Of a DNA stretch of 58,561 nucleotides, positions 9,331 to 18,337 are shown in pieces. The notes under the pieces were generated by a model. That model had not been told where the DNA came from and did no database searches. It saw only the letters and a list, made by a program, of their open reading frames with translations. This DNA is from Halobacterium sp. CBA1126 (lineage in GTDB: Archaea; Halobacteriota; Halobacteria; Halobacteriales; Halobacteriaceae). How positions within the stretch are numbered: the stretch's first letter is position 1; each line of letters begins with the position of its first letter. Made by a program: the position numbers and the translations under genes. The stretch is from assembly GCF_009741975.1 (NCBI RefSeq), contig NZ_WPCF01000004.1, positions 1 to 58,561 on the forward strand, given 5' to 3'.

Positions 9331-9782
9331 CGGTGCTCGTCGACACCGGCGTCCTGTACGCGGACCACGACACGGACGCGGCGAGACACGACGCGGCGAG
9401 TGACGCGCTGGACGCAGTCTACGACGGCGACTTCGGCCAGCCGTACGTCAGCGACTACGTCTACGACGAGGCAGTGACGCTGACGCTCGCACGTAGCGGG
9501 TCGTTCGGACCGGCAAAACGCCTCGGGGAGCGACTGCGCGGCGTCGACCCGTATCCGGAAGCGTACGAGTTGCGTCGTGTATCGAGCGCGGTGTTCGACG
9601 ACGCAGTCGAGGCGTTCGAGAGAGACGACGACCACGGTCTGAGTTTCACCGACGCGACGACCGTCGCGCTCTGCGAGCGCCACGATATCGACACCGTGCT
9701 GAGTTTCGACGACGATTTCGATGGAATTGTCGAGCGAGTGGCCCCGTCGAGTGTGGGCGAACGGAGCGAGCGCACGGACTAA
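9327..9782 (+). CDS. PIN-domain ribonuclease, VapC-like toxin
   Basis: This 151-residue PIN protein starts MTVLVDTGVLYA with the first catalytic Asp. A LSFTDATTVAL segment carries the central Asp, and the C-terminus has FDDDFD. The ATGA overlap with the upstream antitoxin gene supports a toxin-antitoxin pair. The last residues (GERSERTD) come from a haloarchaeal GAGCGAGC-rich tail and are probably not functional. The RNA target is unknown. Confidence 0.84.
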   Translation: MTVLVDTGVLYADHDTDAARHDAASDALDAVYDGDFGQPYVSDYVYDEAVTLTLARSGSFGPAKRLGERLRGVDPYPEAYELRRVSSAVFDDAVEAFERDDDHGLSFTDATTVALCERHDIDTVLSFDDDFDGIVERVAPSSVGERSERTD

Positions 9783-9805
9783 GCGAGCGGTGAACGAACA
9801 GGGGG

Positions 9806-9826
9806 TCGTGGAAACGTTGACCCAGT
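9806..9826 (+). promoter_or_regulatory. Upstream element of vapB copy 2
   Basis: This is the second copy of the element at 9014-9034: TCGTGGAAACG followed by TTGACCCAGT, 20 bp before the ATG at 9847. Equal spacing in both copies points to shared control. Confidence 0.5.
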
Positions 9827-9846
9827 CTTGGAGAGGACGGTAGCAC

Positions 9847-10152
9847 ATGTCAGAGGAGGTGAGGGTCGACGAGGACGCGAAGTTTCGTCTCGAAGAGCTA
9901 CAGGCGAAGATTTGCAGGGAGACGGGCCGGGAAGTCAGCGAGCAGGAAGTACTGTCGCGGCTAGTTGACGACTCCTACGAGGAGAAAGACAGCGTCGTCC
10001 CATTCTTTGAGGCGACGTTCGACTCGGACGTCGAGACGGACGAAGGGGATATCGACGGGATTCTGTACGGGCAAGAAGCTGAGTCGAACCGCTGGAATTC
10101 GGTGCGGACAGACGCGACTACGAGGCAATTCGAAGCACACTCCACACCGTGA
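9847..10152 (+). CDS. Orphan VapB-like antitoxin, 3' end altered
   Basis: The first 75 residues parallel the antitoxin at 9055: VRVDEDAKFRLEELQAKI, EQEVLSRLVDDSYEEKD and the tail DEGDIDGILYG. In the first copy the stop follows ILYG and overlaps a toxin gene. Here the frame runs on for 26 unrelated residues (QEAESNRW onwards) and no toxin follows. The natural reading is that the partner toxin was lost when the neighbouring element arrived and the tail is read-through. It may still bind its operator or neutralise the paralogous toxin. Confidence 0.7.
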   Translation: MSEEVRVDEDAKFRLEELQAKICRETGREVSEQEVLSRLVDDSYEEKDSVVPFFEATFDSDVETDEGDIDGILYGQEAESNRWNSVRTDATTRQFEAHSTP

Positions 10153-10199
10153 AATGGTGGAGTAGCGCCGTAGCGACGGATCAAGAACTGCCTCAGTCC

Positions 10200-10241
10200 T
10201 TAACCAACAGCATCCGGCAGTTCCTCCGTGGTGTTGGTTAA
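10200..10241. repeat. Dispersed stem-loop, copy 1
   Basis: TTAACCAACA at 10200-10209 pairs with TGTTGGTTAA at 10232-10241 across a 22-nt loop, and one flanking C/G extends the stem. It sits in the convergent space just past the VirB4 gene's 3' end. Its loop is the least similar of the five copies. Confidence 0.85.
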
Positions 10242-10293
10242 GCGTTGCATACGAGCAGCCATCAAAACGGCCACTCCCATCGGCTTCGACCAG

Positions 10294-12408
10294 TCACTCA
10301 TCCACGTTGTCCTCCTGCCTCGTCGTACTGCGCTCGTCCCCCGAACCGGGCAACGACGACCGTTCCTGCTTGGTGGGATCGAAGTCAATCACTTCCTTCT
10401 CCTCGGGCATCGCTTCGACCGTGATGCCGCGCCACTCCCCATCAACCCCAACGAGCGCCTCCGCAAACCCCGCATCCTCATTTCCTGGAACGGCATCCTG
10501 GACGAATCGCATCTGCGCGTAGTTCAATCCGAACTCGTCGGCCCACGCCTCGTCCATCCCGTCGAGGCGGTGGAACTGCTTGACCGCACACTGGTCGAGG
10601 ATGGCCTCGCTCTCGGCGTGCTCGAAGAACTCGTCGACGGTCTGCGTGACCAGCCGAATCGAGAGGTCGTGATGCCGGTGATGCCGGAACACCGTCTCCA
10701 AGAACGCCAGACTCGCGGCGTCCTGCATGAGATAGCGGGCTTCGTCGATGTAGAACACGACCTCCTTCGCCGAGACTTTCGCGCGCTCGTACACCAGCGA
10801 GATGAGCAACTGCATCGTCAGCGTCGTCGAACTGTCGACGCTCCCCTCCTGCTGGGCGAGGTCCAGATAAATCACGTTCTCGTCCCGAATGTCGAACTCG
10901 GAGGCCCGCCCGAGGTTCGCGTGCCGCCCGCCGTCTTCGAACGGACGGAGCTGGTCGAGCAGCCACGTCGCGTCCTCGCGGAGCTTCTCTGCCTCCGCGT
11001 CAGTCCGCACGACGAACTCCTCGGGGTCCTCGACCATCGCCTCGAGGACGTCCATCACGTCCCGAATCGTCGGACTGGGGTTGTCGTGCGTCGAGATGTC
11101 CTCCGTAATTCCCTGGGTGGCGTACGCTCGCGTGAGCGCGAGCTCCAGCGTGGTTCGCCGGTCGCCCAACGAAATTCCCCGCAGTGCGAAGAAGTTCGTG
11201 AGGAAGCTCATCGCGTCGTCGAGCTTCTCGTTGAACGGGCTCGCGTCCTCGCCCATCGCGCGCTGGACGCGCTCCGGTGTTTGCCGCAGCTCCAGGGGAT
11301 TCAACCCGAGCGTTCCACCGACCGTGATGCGTTTCGCATCCAGCGCCTCGGCCACACCAGCCCAGTCGTTGAGCGGTTCGAGAATCACCCCAATCCGGTC
11401 CGTGTGCTGTTCGATGGAGCGGATGAAGTTCTGTTTCGCGCTGAAGGACTTCCCCGAGCCCGGATCCCCGATGGTGAACATCGCGTAGCCGTTCTCCCGG
11501 CTGAACGGGTCGATGACGACCGGGCTCCGCGTATCCTTGTGGATGCCGAACTCCACGCCACCCTCCTCGAGGATGGTCGCCTGCTGTGGGGACGCCAACA
11601 GCGCACCGACAGCGCCACCGAGCGCAATCGACTCGCGGCCGAACTCATTACTGCCGATGGGTGCCGCCGACTGTAGTGCGAGGTCCTGCCGGCAGATCGC
11701 TGTTTTCGGCGTGAGGTTCGCCGGGTCGTCGCGGAGCGTACTTTTCACCGTCTGGACGGCATCCCGCAGCTCGTCTTTCTCGTCGGCGCGCACTGTCACG
11801 AACAGACTCTGGTCGAACACTTGGGCGCCGTTCTCGACGGCCGTGTACGTCGCCGCCGCCTCGTTCGCGCGCTCCTGCAGGTACGCCCCGCGCACGCTCT
11901 CCTCGAGGTCCGCATCCACCTGCAGGTCGTCCGCGATGTCCTGCAACTCGTCCCGGGCGCGCTCCTGGTTGCGCGGCCTGACGTGCGCCGTCAGGTCGAA
12001 CTGGATGTCCGTCAGCTCGAACAGCTCGCTGAGATACCCGTCGCTCGGATAATCCGGGTAGTCAGCGATGTACAAGGTGGAGGTCCACTGTTCGCCGACA
12101 CGGGCTGCACGCGTCTCCCACTTGATAGCATCTGGCGCCGTCGCCGTCTGCTGCGATGCCGCGATGTCGTCGAGCAGCTGGCCCTCCACGCGGCCGTCCT
12201 CGAGCGTCTCCTCGTCGAGGACGTCAGCGAACGACACCTGTGGCTCGTTGTCGCCCCCATACCACCGCCAGAGGTGAGCGCCGACGAGGACGGCGCCGAT
12301 TGCGAGGAGGCCGTACAGGACCGCGCCCGGTAGCGTGGTCGGTGCTGGCAGCCACTCCCCGAGCTGGCGACCGACCCCGCCAGCCTGCAGAATCGGATTA
12401 TGTGTCAT
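10294..12408 (-). CDS. virB4: VirB4-like conjugation ATPase
   Basis: This 704-residue ATPase probably powers a conjugative type IV secretion machine. One membrane helix near residues 28-46 anchors it. A long alpha/beta region follows, then Walker A GDPGSGKS at 314-321, a DEPLNDWAG-like loop, Walker B VFYIDEA at 551-557 and a late VTQTVDEF segment typical of VirB4/TraC. The start overlaps the end of the upstream PrgI-like gene by 11 bp, so it is the last gene of the six-gene operon. A stem-loop lies 50 bp beyond the stop. The gene symbol reflects family, not proven function. Confidence 0.85.
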   Translation of the reverse strand: MTHNPILQAGGVGRQLGEWLPAPTTLPGAVLYGLLAIGAVLVGAHLWRWYGGDNEPQVSFADVLDEETLEDGRVEGQLLDDIAASQQTATAPDAIKWETRAARVGEQWTSTLYIADYPDYPSDGYLSELFELTDIQFDLTAHVRPRNQERARDELQDIADDLQVDADLEESVRGAYLQERANEAAATYTAVENGAQVFDQSLFVTVRADEKDELRDAVQTVKSTLRDDPANLTPKTAICRQDLALQSAAPIGSNEFGRESIALGGAVGALLASPQQATILEEGGVEFGIHKDTRSPVVIDPFSRENGYAMFTIGDPGSGKSFSAKQNFIRSIEQHTDRIGVILEPLNDWAGVAEALDAKRITVGGTLGLNPLELRQTPERVQRAMGEDASPFNEKLDDAMSFLTNFFALRGISLGDRRTTLELALTRAYATQGITEDISTHDNPSPTIRDVMDVLEAMVEDPEEFVVRTDAEAEKLREDATWLLDQLRPFEDGGRHANLGRASEFDIRDENVIYLDLAQQEGSVDSSTTLTMQLLISLVYERAKVSAKEVVFYIDEARYLMQDAASLAFLETVFRHHRHHDLSIRLVTQTVDEFFEHAESEAILDQCAVKQFHRLDGMDEAWADEFGLNYAQMRFVQDAVPGNEDAGFAEALVGVDGEWRGITVEAMPEEKEVIDFDPTKQERSSLPGSGDERSTTRQEDNVDE

Positions 12409-13513
12409 ACTCGCCCTCCCGGCGCGAGCGGCCGATGATTGCGTGGTCGCGGACGGCGCGCTCGGGGTCGCCGTAGTCGTGTTCGCGGCCGTTCCAGAAC
12501 GCCTGGTTCAACACGAACAGCTCGACCGTGCTGAGCCGGCGCGCCGACCACCCCGGCGCCTGTTGGATGAACTCCGCGCGAACGTCGTTGATTCGTTGGT
12601 CGAGTTTTTCGAACATCTTGGCGCGCCGCTCGACGTCAGTGAGGTCCTCGCGACGCGTCACGAACGGGCGGAATAGAACCCCGAGGACGGGGAACTGCGT
12701 CAGCTTCTCCGCGGGTGTCGCTTCGTCGCGGAACCGGTCGTAGACCTCGATCGGCGACACTTCGACGCCGATGAAGTACCGTACTTGCTGGCTGCCGCGC
12801 TCGCGCATCTCCTCCGGGCGCGTCTCCCGGTACTCCTCGAGGAGCTCGCGGAAGATCGGGTTCTGTTCGACATCCTCGTCGGTGAGGCGCTCCTCGATGT
12901 TCTCCGTGACCCGTTCCACCGGAAATGACTGGGTCGTCGCGTGGAACTTCAACGGCCAATCCAACTCCTTGTTGGCGAACGACGCCCCGGCTTCCTGCAG
13001 TTGCGCCCAGTCGTCGGCCATCGCGAAATCCATGTTCCCGGGCGTAACCTCGACGAACGCCTCCATCGCGCCATCCTGCCGCTGGATCGCGCCAGCGCCC
13101 GGCCACGCCCGCTCGACGTTCGTCAGGTCCTGGGTGCGCTCGTCCGGCTGGAACGGCGTGTAGTTCGCGAGCCCGCCCTCAGTACGTGTTGTTCCAGTAG
13201 GCCCATTCTCATCGTCCGGCGCGCTGAACGTCACGCGAGGGCGCTTCGCGTACCGGTAGATGTCTTTGGCCCACGTCCACGCGTTCAGATGGTCGGGAGA
13301 GACGTAGAGGACGGCAACCCCGAGGCCGAGGCCACCGGCGACGAGCGGGAGCGCCAGAGACTCGACACCAGTGAACCCCGCAAGCAGCAGGCCGACAATC
13401 GGGAACGCGATGAGTACACCGACATCCCCTTCGTCGATATTGATGACGGGGATGCGGCCGTTCTCGCCGAACTGGTCCATGATGCGCCGAGCGGCCGCGT
13501 CCTGGTCGACCAT
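12398..13513 (-). CDS. PrgI/VirB3-like inner-membrane protein with VirB4-type N-domain
   Basis: The 371-residue protein has two membrane helices between residues 30 and 72 (VGVLIAFPIVGLLLAGF and LPLVAGGLGLGVAVLYV), then a long soluble region. Small two-helix PrgI/VirB3 proteins sit next to VirB4 in type IV systems. Here the soluble part resembles the N-terminal domain that VirB4 proteins carry, so this may be a split or fused arrangement. It starts 3 bp after the VirB6-like gene and overlaps virB4 by 11 bp, showing tight coupling. The assignment rests on topology and position. Confidence 0.65.
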   Translation of the reverse strand: MVDQDAAARRIMDQFGENGRIPVINIDEGDVGVLIAFPIVGLLLAGFTGVESLALPLVAGGLGLGVAVLYVSPDHLNAWTWAKDIYRYAKRPRVTFSAPDDENGPTGTTRTEGGLANYTPFQPDERTQDLTNVERAWPGAGAIQRQDGAMEAFVEVTPGNMDFAMADDWAQLQEAGASFANKELDWPLKFHATTQSFPVERVTENIEERLTDEDVEQNPIFRELLEEYRETRPEEMRERGSQQVRYFIGVEVSPIEVYDRFRDEATPAEKLTQFPVLGVLFRPFVTRREDLTDVERRAKMFEKLDQRINDVRAEFIQQAPGWSARRLSTVELFVLNQAFWNGREHDYGDPERAVRDHAIIGRSRREGEYDT

Positions 13514-13515
13514 CG

Positions 13516-14616
13516 TTAGTGGATCCCCCGGTCGAACTCCATGCCGCGGCCGTCACTCGCCCCTGTCCGCTCGCCGGGTTCGTTTTCGGTTCGCCGATAC
13601 GCCGGCGTCGCATCGTCGTTCTGGTCATCCGTGGCGGCTTTCTGGGCGACGGCGTGGCTGGCCGCGGCTTTCGGTCCCCAGCGCGCCGCTGTCGTCGCGA
13701 CGCCAGCGCCAGCCACGGACGCGCCGGCCGCGACCCCGCCGATGAGGGCCGCCCCTCTCGTTGCCCCACCAACCACCTTCGCTGTCAGCGGCGTCGCGAA
13801 CGTGAACGTCTTCCACGTGACGTAGAGCGCAATCAGTGGAAGAGACGCAGCGACGAGATACTTCAGAAACGCCGTTCCCGGGGTGAGGGACCCACTCCCG
13901 TAGAGGAGGTCGTACCCCTTGAACACGACCGCCGCTGGGAGTGGGAGAATCGCTAGCGGCACGAACCGTTTGGTGAACTCAGCCGCGATATTCGAGACCA
14001 CCGGGACGTTTCCGTAAGCGAGAGCGAACCCAATCGGCATCCCGTACAGGTAGACGTAGAGCAGGACTTCCCGAATGTAGAACAGAGCTTCTAACGCCCA
14101 CATGCCGAGACCACCTACCAAGGCAAATAGAAGAGACAGCCCAGGATTCATTAGGAAATCTTCTAAGTAACTGAGCATCACCTGGGTAATCGAGGAAAAA
14201 GACGGTATTAAGGCGAGAGTGAACCCATCAACGAGATAGAGCGCTAGAGTTCCTATCCAGTACCAAGTGAGGATTAGGAAGGCGCCGACCCAAGCTGTCT
14301 TTCTTGTTTTCCGTGCCTCGTACGTACTTCCGATATTGAAGATGCGAATGGCGTGTCGCCCTTGGACACTCATCACAAGAAGAAGGAGAGAGATCAGCAT
14401 AATCTCGCCACCAAGGAGCGCTTCTTGGAGAGTGCTCCAAGGCTCATTAGTTGCCTTTCCAAAGACGAGTGCCGCGTTTGTCTCCGGTGTGGGTGTACCA
14501 AACGTCGCCTCAGATAGATCTTCGTAGCCTGACCGAAGACCCTGCATGAAGAGGTTGATGAGCCAACTAACAATCTCCTTGAACCCTTCAAGGACGATAT
14601 CAATTAGGTCAACCAT
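13516..14616 (-). CDS. VirB6/TrbL-like polytopic membrane protein
   Basis: The 366-residue protein has roughly six membrane helices (including IMLISLLLLVMSV, WVGAFLILTWYWIGTLALYLV, LLFALVGGLGMWALEALFY and LIALYVTWKTF), followed by a Gly/Ala-rich stretch (RGAALIGGVAAGASVAGAGVATTAA) and a charged cytoplasmic tail. That profile fits the VirB6/TrbL channel component of conjugation machines. It has 2-bp spacers to both neighbours in the operon. The N-terminal half is visibly more AT-rich than the C-terminal half, suggesting a recombination joint inside the gene. Confidence 0.7.
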   Translation of the reverse strand: MVDLIDIVLEGFKEIVSWLINLFMQGLRSGYEDLSEATFGTPTPETNAALVFGKATNEPWSTLQEALLGGEIMLISLLLLVMSVQGRHAIRIFNIGSTYEARKTRKTAWVGAFLILTWYWIGTLALYLVDGFTLALIPSFSSITQVMLSYLEDFLMNPGLSLLFALVGGLGMWALEALFYIREVLLYVYLYGMPIGFALAYGNVPVVSNIAAEFTKRFVPLAILPLPAAVVFKGYDLLYGSGSLTPGTAFLKYLVAASLPLIALYVTWKTFTFATPLTAKVVGGATRGAALIGGVAAGASVAGAGVATTAARWGPKAAASHAVAQKAATDDQNDDATPAYRRTENEPGERTGASDGRGMEFDRGIH

Positions 14617-14618
14617 CG

Positions 14619-15439
14619 TTATGCCTCCCGAATTGTAACTTCACAGTCAGTCATATCAGTAGAGCCAGAGTACTCCGCGTCATACTGGGTCGAGACTTCA
14701 TCACTTCCAATCCGGGTCTCGACAGCAACAGTAAACTGCCCACGATTACCTTCTGGTGAGCATCCCACCCCCGATTCAGTTTCTGCGCCAAACGGGTATG
14801 AACTACTGAAAAGATCGATTTTCTTTCCGGAGGGAATGATTATTTGCTCCGCCCCGTGAATCCCATTCCCTCTAGGGTTTTCAAGCGGATTCGGAACATC
14901 CCCAGTAAACTGTAAGCCGATAACAGCACCAGGGCCAGTTCCGGTATTTTCGATTGTAACGAATGCTTCGCCGTTCTTGAGGCGATTTGTTTCGGATTCG
15001 CCGTACACCTCGTCCCACGGTTTCTCTGGATGGTTCCGGAACAGCCCGACCTCGCGAATATGAATTTCGGGCTGAATCTCAATCGACTGCTCGGCAACCG
15101 TCTCCTCGCCCTGGCGGGCGATGACGTCGTACTCGCCGGGCGGATACGTCGTCCCGATGTCGAACGAGAGCTGCTGGACGCCAGCGGCGACCGAGCGTTG
15201 TGCGAACAGTTCGCCGTTCGGCTGAATGAGATTGACCCGGTCGACGTCAGCATCAGCACCGAGGTCGACGACAACTGCGGTGCGTCGACGGCAACCTGTT
15301 CGAGTGGGCCACCATCCGCATCCGACCCCTGGCTTGGGGACGAATCTTGGGAGAGGCAGCCGGTGAGACTCGCGAGGGCGGCGCCGGCAACTGTCTGGAG
15401 GGCGGTGCGCCGGTCGAACGCGGGATTGCTGTTGGACAT
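14619..15439 (-). pseudogene. Tat-exported lipoprotein of the conjugation operon, frameshifted
   Basis: The N-terminus (MSNSNPAFDRRTALQTVAG, then LASLTGCLSQ) is a Tat signal with twin Arg and a lipobox Cys. After GGPLEQVAVDA the frame breaks near 15270, and the protein continues in the next frame (VVVDLGADADVDRVNLIQ) to its end DCEVTIREA. The mature part is all-beta, with a YPPGEYDV Ig-like segment and an ITIENTGTGP-like strand region. A single missing base would restore one 273-residue lipoprotein. It lies 3 bp from both flanking genes, so it probably belongs to the envelope part of the machine. No known family is recognised. Confidence 0.68.
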
Positions 15440-15442
15440 GGG

Positions 15443-17164
15443 TTACTGGAAGCGAGTGTCGACGCCGAGCAGTCGAAGCAGGCGGGTGCCGGCGTAGTAG
15501 ACGACGGCGAACGGGAGGAGCCGCCACCCGAGGTCGACGAGCAGCGCGACCCAGCCGTCGAGAGTGCCGAGTGGATGCCACCGCACGGTCGCCGTCGACG
15601 ACACGTACGCGGGCTCGTGACTCAGCCACGAGCCGGGCTGGTAGCGCGCCGTGTAGATTCCCGGGTCGTCGACAGTCACGATGGCCACCCCGGACGCGTT
15701 CGTCGCCACCTGCTGGTCGCCGATGGCGATGACGCCGTCTCGACTGGCGTCGTGAATCGAATGCCGGCGAGCTGGGTCGTCGAGTTCGATGGGGGCGCCG
15801 CTCCGCGCGTCACGGAGTTCGAGGCGAAGCGTCGCGTGTGTGGGCGTCCGGTCCCGAACACGCACGGAGAGCGTGCTCGACCGGAGTTCGCGGGCCGCCC
15901 CATCGGCGGGCTCGGTGACCGTGGCGTTGACGCCGCGAACCACGCCGCGAACCTGGAGCGCATCGTGGTCGACATCGTCGGCGCGGACCGCCAACCCGTA
16001 GGTCGTCGTGTACGACTGATTAACGACGTCGACAGTCACGTTGTCGCCGAGCGTGCCCGCTGGCGACGCCCGGGTGACGCCCCACGCGTCGATGAGATTC
16101 GGGCCACGACGTACCGGCTCAGTACGCGGGCCGATACGGGATGGATACGCGTGCACGAACACGGGCAACGCGTCCGATTCGACCGCGGTCGTTCCATCTT
16201 GCGTCGCCCGCACGAGGGTATCCCAGTTCGTGTTGCGCGCCGTGTAGAACCGCCACACGCCACGAACACGAGCATCCCCGCTGGAAGTGAGCGTGAACCC
16301 TTGCCACGGCCGCGCCTGGAACACGGTCACACCGACGTCACCGTTGGGGTACGTGGCGTAGTGGGTCGTCACCGATGGGTCGTACACTTCGACGGCGCGC
16401 GAATCGTGGACAGTCACGGACTCCGTCTCGACGGTCGTCTCAACGGGCTCACCGTCGCGGCGTGTGGTGTGCTGGAGGCGGACCTCGATGTCTGCTTCGA
16501 GGGTGAGCGTCGTCGCCCACTCTGCTGGAAGGCGATACGCGAGCGTCGGCGTCTGTGAGCCGGTCGTGTTCGCGACTGGCTCGCCGCCCTCGAGGAGCCG
16601 GACGGCCGTGATGTTGTGGCTGAGCAGCGACCAGTCGCTGGTCGTGTTCCCGGTCGCACCACCTGGGACCTGCACGCGGTAATCCACGAGGCCTCGGAGG
16701 GTGCCGTTGGGAGCGACGTACAGCGGCGTCTCGCCAGCGTCGAGGTGGGCGCGCGTCGACGGCTGCACCGCGAACATCGTCGCGTGGGCGTCCCTGATGA
16801 ACACGCCATCCGCGAGGTCCGCATGTGGCGGGTGGAGGGACGTATTCGCGCCGCCCGGGTCGAGGTCGCGGAAGTCATGCTGGGTCCACGTGGCCGCTGT
16901 TGCGGGCGGCTGTGTGAACGTGACGTCGGTCCCGTTCGCGACCTGCTGGACGGGCGAGCGGGTCTCGCCGTACCGCTCGCGGTATTCGGCTTGGGAGATG
17001 TAGTCGTCGGTATCCCGGGACCACAGGGTCGCGGATTCGTTCTCCGTCAGGCCGTTGTCCTCCGTTCCGGGACGTGGTGGGTCGGCGGCCGCGACGCTCG
17101 TGATGCCACCAGCGACGACCAGAACAGCCACGAGGGCATGCGCTCGAACGAGCTGGGCGGACAT
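15443..17164 (-). CDS. Large secreted envelope protein of the conjugation operon
   Basis: The 573-residue protein has a signal peptide (LVAVLVVAGGITSVAAA), a long extracellular beta-rich region with many N-x-S/T sequons, an Ig-like stretch near the C-terminus (IYTARYQPGSWL), and one C-terminal helix (GWRLLPFAVVYYAGTRLL) that would hold it in the membrane. It is sandwiched between a pilin-like gene (1-bp gap) and the lipoprotein gene (3-bp gap). Position suggests a surface or channel component of an archaeal mating apparatus. I recognise no characterised homologue. Confidence 0.68.
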   Translation of the reverse strand: MSAQLVRAHALVAVLVVAGGITSVAAADPPRPGTEDNGLTENESATLWSRDTDDYISQAEYRERYGETRSPVQQVANGTDVTFTQPPATAATWTQHDFRDLDPGGANTSLHPPHADLADGVFIRDAHATMFAVQPSTRAHLDAGETPLYVAPNGTLRGLVDYRVQVPGGATGNTTSDWSLLSHNITAVRLLEGGEPVANTTGSQTPTLAYRLPAEWATTLTLEADIEVRLQHTTRRDGEPVETTVETESVTVHDSRAVEVYDPSVTTHYATYPNGDVGVTVFQARPWQGFTLTSSGDARVRGVWRFYTARNTNWDTLVRATQDGTTAVESDALPVFVHAYPSRIGPRTEPVRRGPNLIDAWGVTRASPAGTLGDNVTVDVVNQSYTTTYGLAVRADDVDHDALQVRGVVRGVNATVTEPADGAARELRSSTLSVRVRDRTPTHATLRLELRDARSGAPIELDDPARRHSIHDASRDGVIAIGDQQVATNASGVAIVTVDDPGIYTARYQPGSWLSHEPAYVSSTATVRWHPLGTLDGWVALLVDLGWRLLPFAVVYYAGTRLLRLLGVDTRFQ

Positions 17165-17165
17165 C

Positions 17166-17579
17166 CTACCAGGGGACGAGGTCGACGCACGTCGCCAGCG
17201 GGAGGTGCATCATCGAGCCGGCGACGGTGTACAGCGGGCCGAGCACGACGAGGACGACCGCGGACTTCATCGCCGAGCGCTTGTGGCGCTTCAGTCCCTT
17301 CTTGCGCTCGGGGTTGAGCGTGAACATCTCGATGAGGGAGTCGGCCTGCCAGACGACGGCGAGGCCGACGATGCCCAGCGCGGTGGTCAGCTGGAAGAAC
17401 CCCTCGATCATGCGGGGCAGGTTGTCCGCGCCGCAGACGGCGCTACTCTGGGCGGCCGCCGGCTGGACCAGAACGACGCTGGCCACGAGGATGGTGACAG
17501 CGGTCGAGCGCGACAACGAGTTGGATGGCGGTGCGTCGGCGTCGCTCGCGGTGGACTCGGAGGGCGTGTAGCGATCCAT
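17166..17579 (-). CDS. VirB2/TrbC-like pilin candidate
   Basis: The 137-residue protein begins with a 25-residue polar stretch, then a signal-like helix (AVTILVASVVLVQPAAAQ) and two further hydrophobic helices (LTTALGIVGLAVVWQAD and AVVLVVLGPLYTVAGSMM) separated by a basic loop (NPERKKGLKRHKRS). A signal sequence plus two helices with a positive loop is the layout of VirB2/TrbC pilins. It is the first gene of the operon, as pilins often are. A TATA-like stretch lies near 17670 on this strand. Sequence similarity alone is weak. Confidence 0.6.
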   Translation of the reverse strand: MDRYTPSESTASDADAPPSNSLSRSTAVTILVASVVLVQPAAAQSSAVCGADNLPRMIEGFFQLTTALGIVGLAVVWQADSLIEMFTLNPERKKGLKRHKRSAMKSAVVLVVLGPLYTVAGSMMHLPLATCVDLVPW

Positions 17580-17896
17580 GGTGCTGTGTCGACGGGCTAC
17601 TGGGAGACTGCGACCAGGACGTCGATGCCGTGAGACGCGGTAACGGAGTGTTCGAAAAGTGAATGGCGTCGAATGGATATATTTTCCCCTAGTATTCGGA
17701 AAATAACCTAGAATCGACTGGCTAGTATCTAAGGCGCTCGTCGAGTGGTACTCGGTTCACGATCGACGACGTGCAGGTGCAAGAACGCTCCTCAAGTACG
17801 CGAGGGTTCGATAGCATCGCCGAAGTATTCTCTCACTGATTGGTTCGGTAAAGAGTAGTAATAAGAATTATACAAGCTGGTAGGGTCAGCCGAACT
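17580..17896. promoter_or_regulatory. Divergent promoter region, conjugation operon and regulator
   Basis: This 317-bp AT-rich spacer separates the minus-strand conjugation operon from a PadR-type regulator. A TATA-like AATATATCC lies near 17670 on the minus strand. ATTATACA near 17865 is about 25 bp before the regulator's ATG, implying a leaderless message. CTAG occurs at several closely spaced points (about 17690-17730), which may be operator half-sites. Confidence 0.5.
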
Positions 17897-18178
17897 ATGC
17901 ACGATCTCACGGGCTTCCAGCGAGACTTGCTCGCTGTTATAGCTGGCTTAGATGATCCGCACGGTCTCGCCGTCAAAGCCGAACTCGAGGAATACTACGA
18001 GTCGGAGATCCATCACGGCCGCCTCTATCCCAATCTGGACACCCTCGTCGACAAGGGTCTGGTCGATAAGGGCGAGCTCGACCAGCGCACCAACTACTAC
18101 ACCCTCACCCGCCGCGGCCGCCGCGAACTCACGGCACGCCGCGAGTGGGAACAGCAGTACGTCGATCTGAGCGAGTGA
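17897..18178 (+). CDS. PadR-like winged-helix transcription regulator
   Basis: This 93-residue single-domain protein matches PadR-type regulators: MHDLTGFQRDLLAVIAGL, a recognition region (EIHHGRLYPNLDTLVDKGLV) and a wing (YYTLTRRGRRELTARREW). It is divergent from the conjugation operon with one shared 317-bp control region, so it is the best candidate for controlling transfer genes. The signal it senses is unknown. Confidence 0.82.
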   Translation: MHDLTGFQRDLLAVIAGLDDPHGLAVKAELEEYYESEIHHGRLYPNLDTLVDKGLVDKGELDQRTNYYTLTRRGRRELTARREWEQQYVDLSE

Positions 18179-18186
18179 GGAGCAAG

Positions 18187-18249
18187 GTTGTGGCTGCGCG
18201 CGCAGCGACCACCGGGAGCGAGCACGGAGCGGTGGGCGGGGCGGTGGGG
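18187..18249. repeat. GC-rich dispersed repeat, copy 1
   Basis: TGGCTGCGCGCGCAGCGACC, containing the palindrome GCTGCGCGCGCAGC, is followed by GAGCGAGCACGGAGCGG and TGGGCGGGGCGGTGGGG. A second copy, with about 25 extra bases between the two parts, lies at 36200-36286. Both are intergenic, beside the 3' ends of minus-strand genes. Confidence 0.7.
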
Positions 18250-18337
18250 CGTCCACGGGCGGCGGGCACCAAAATCGAGAGAGGCACGGCTACGGGCACC
18301 TTCGACTTGTCGCCCGCAACCGCCCGACGACCACGAG

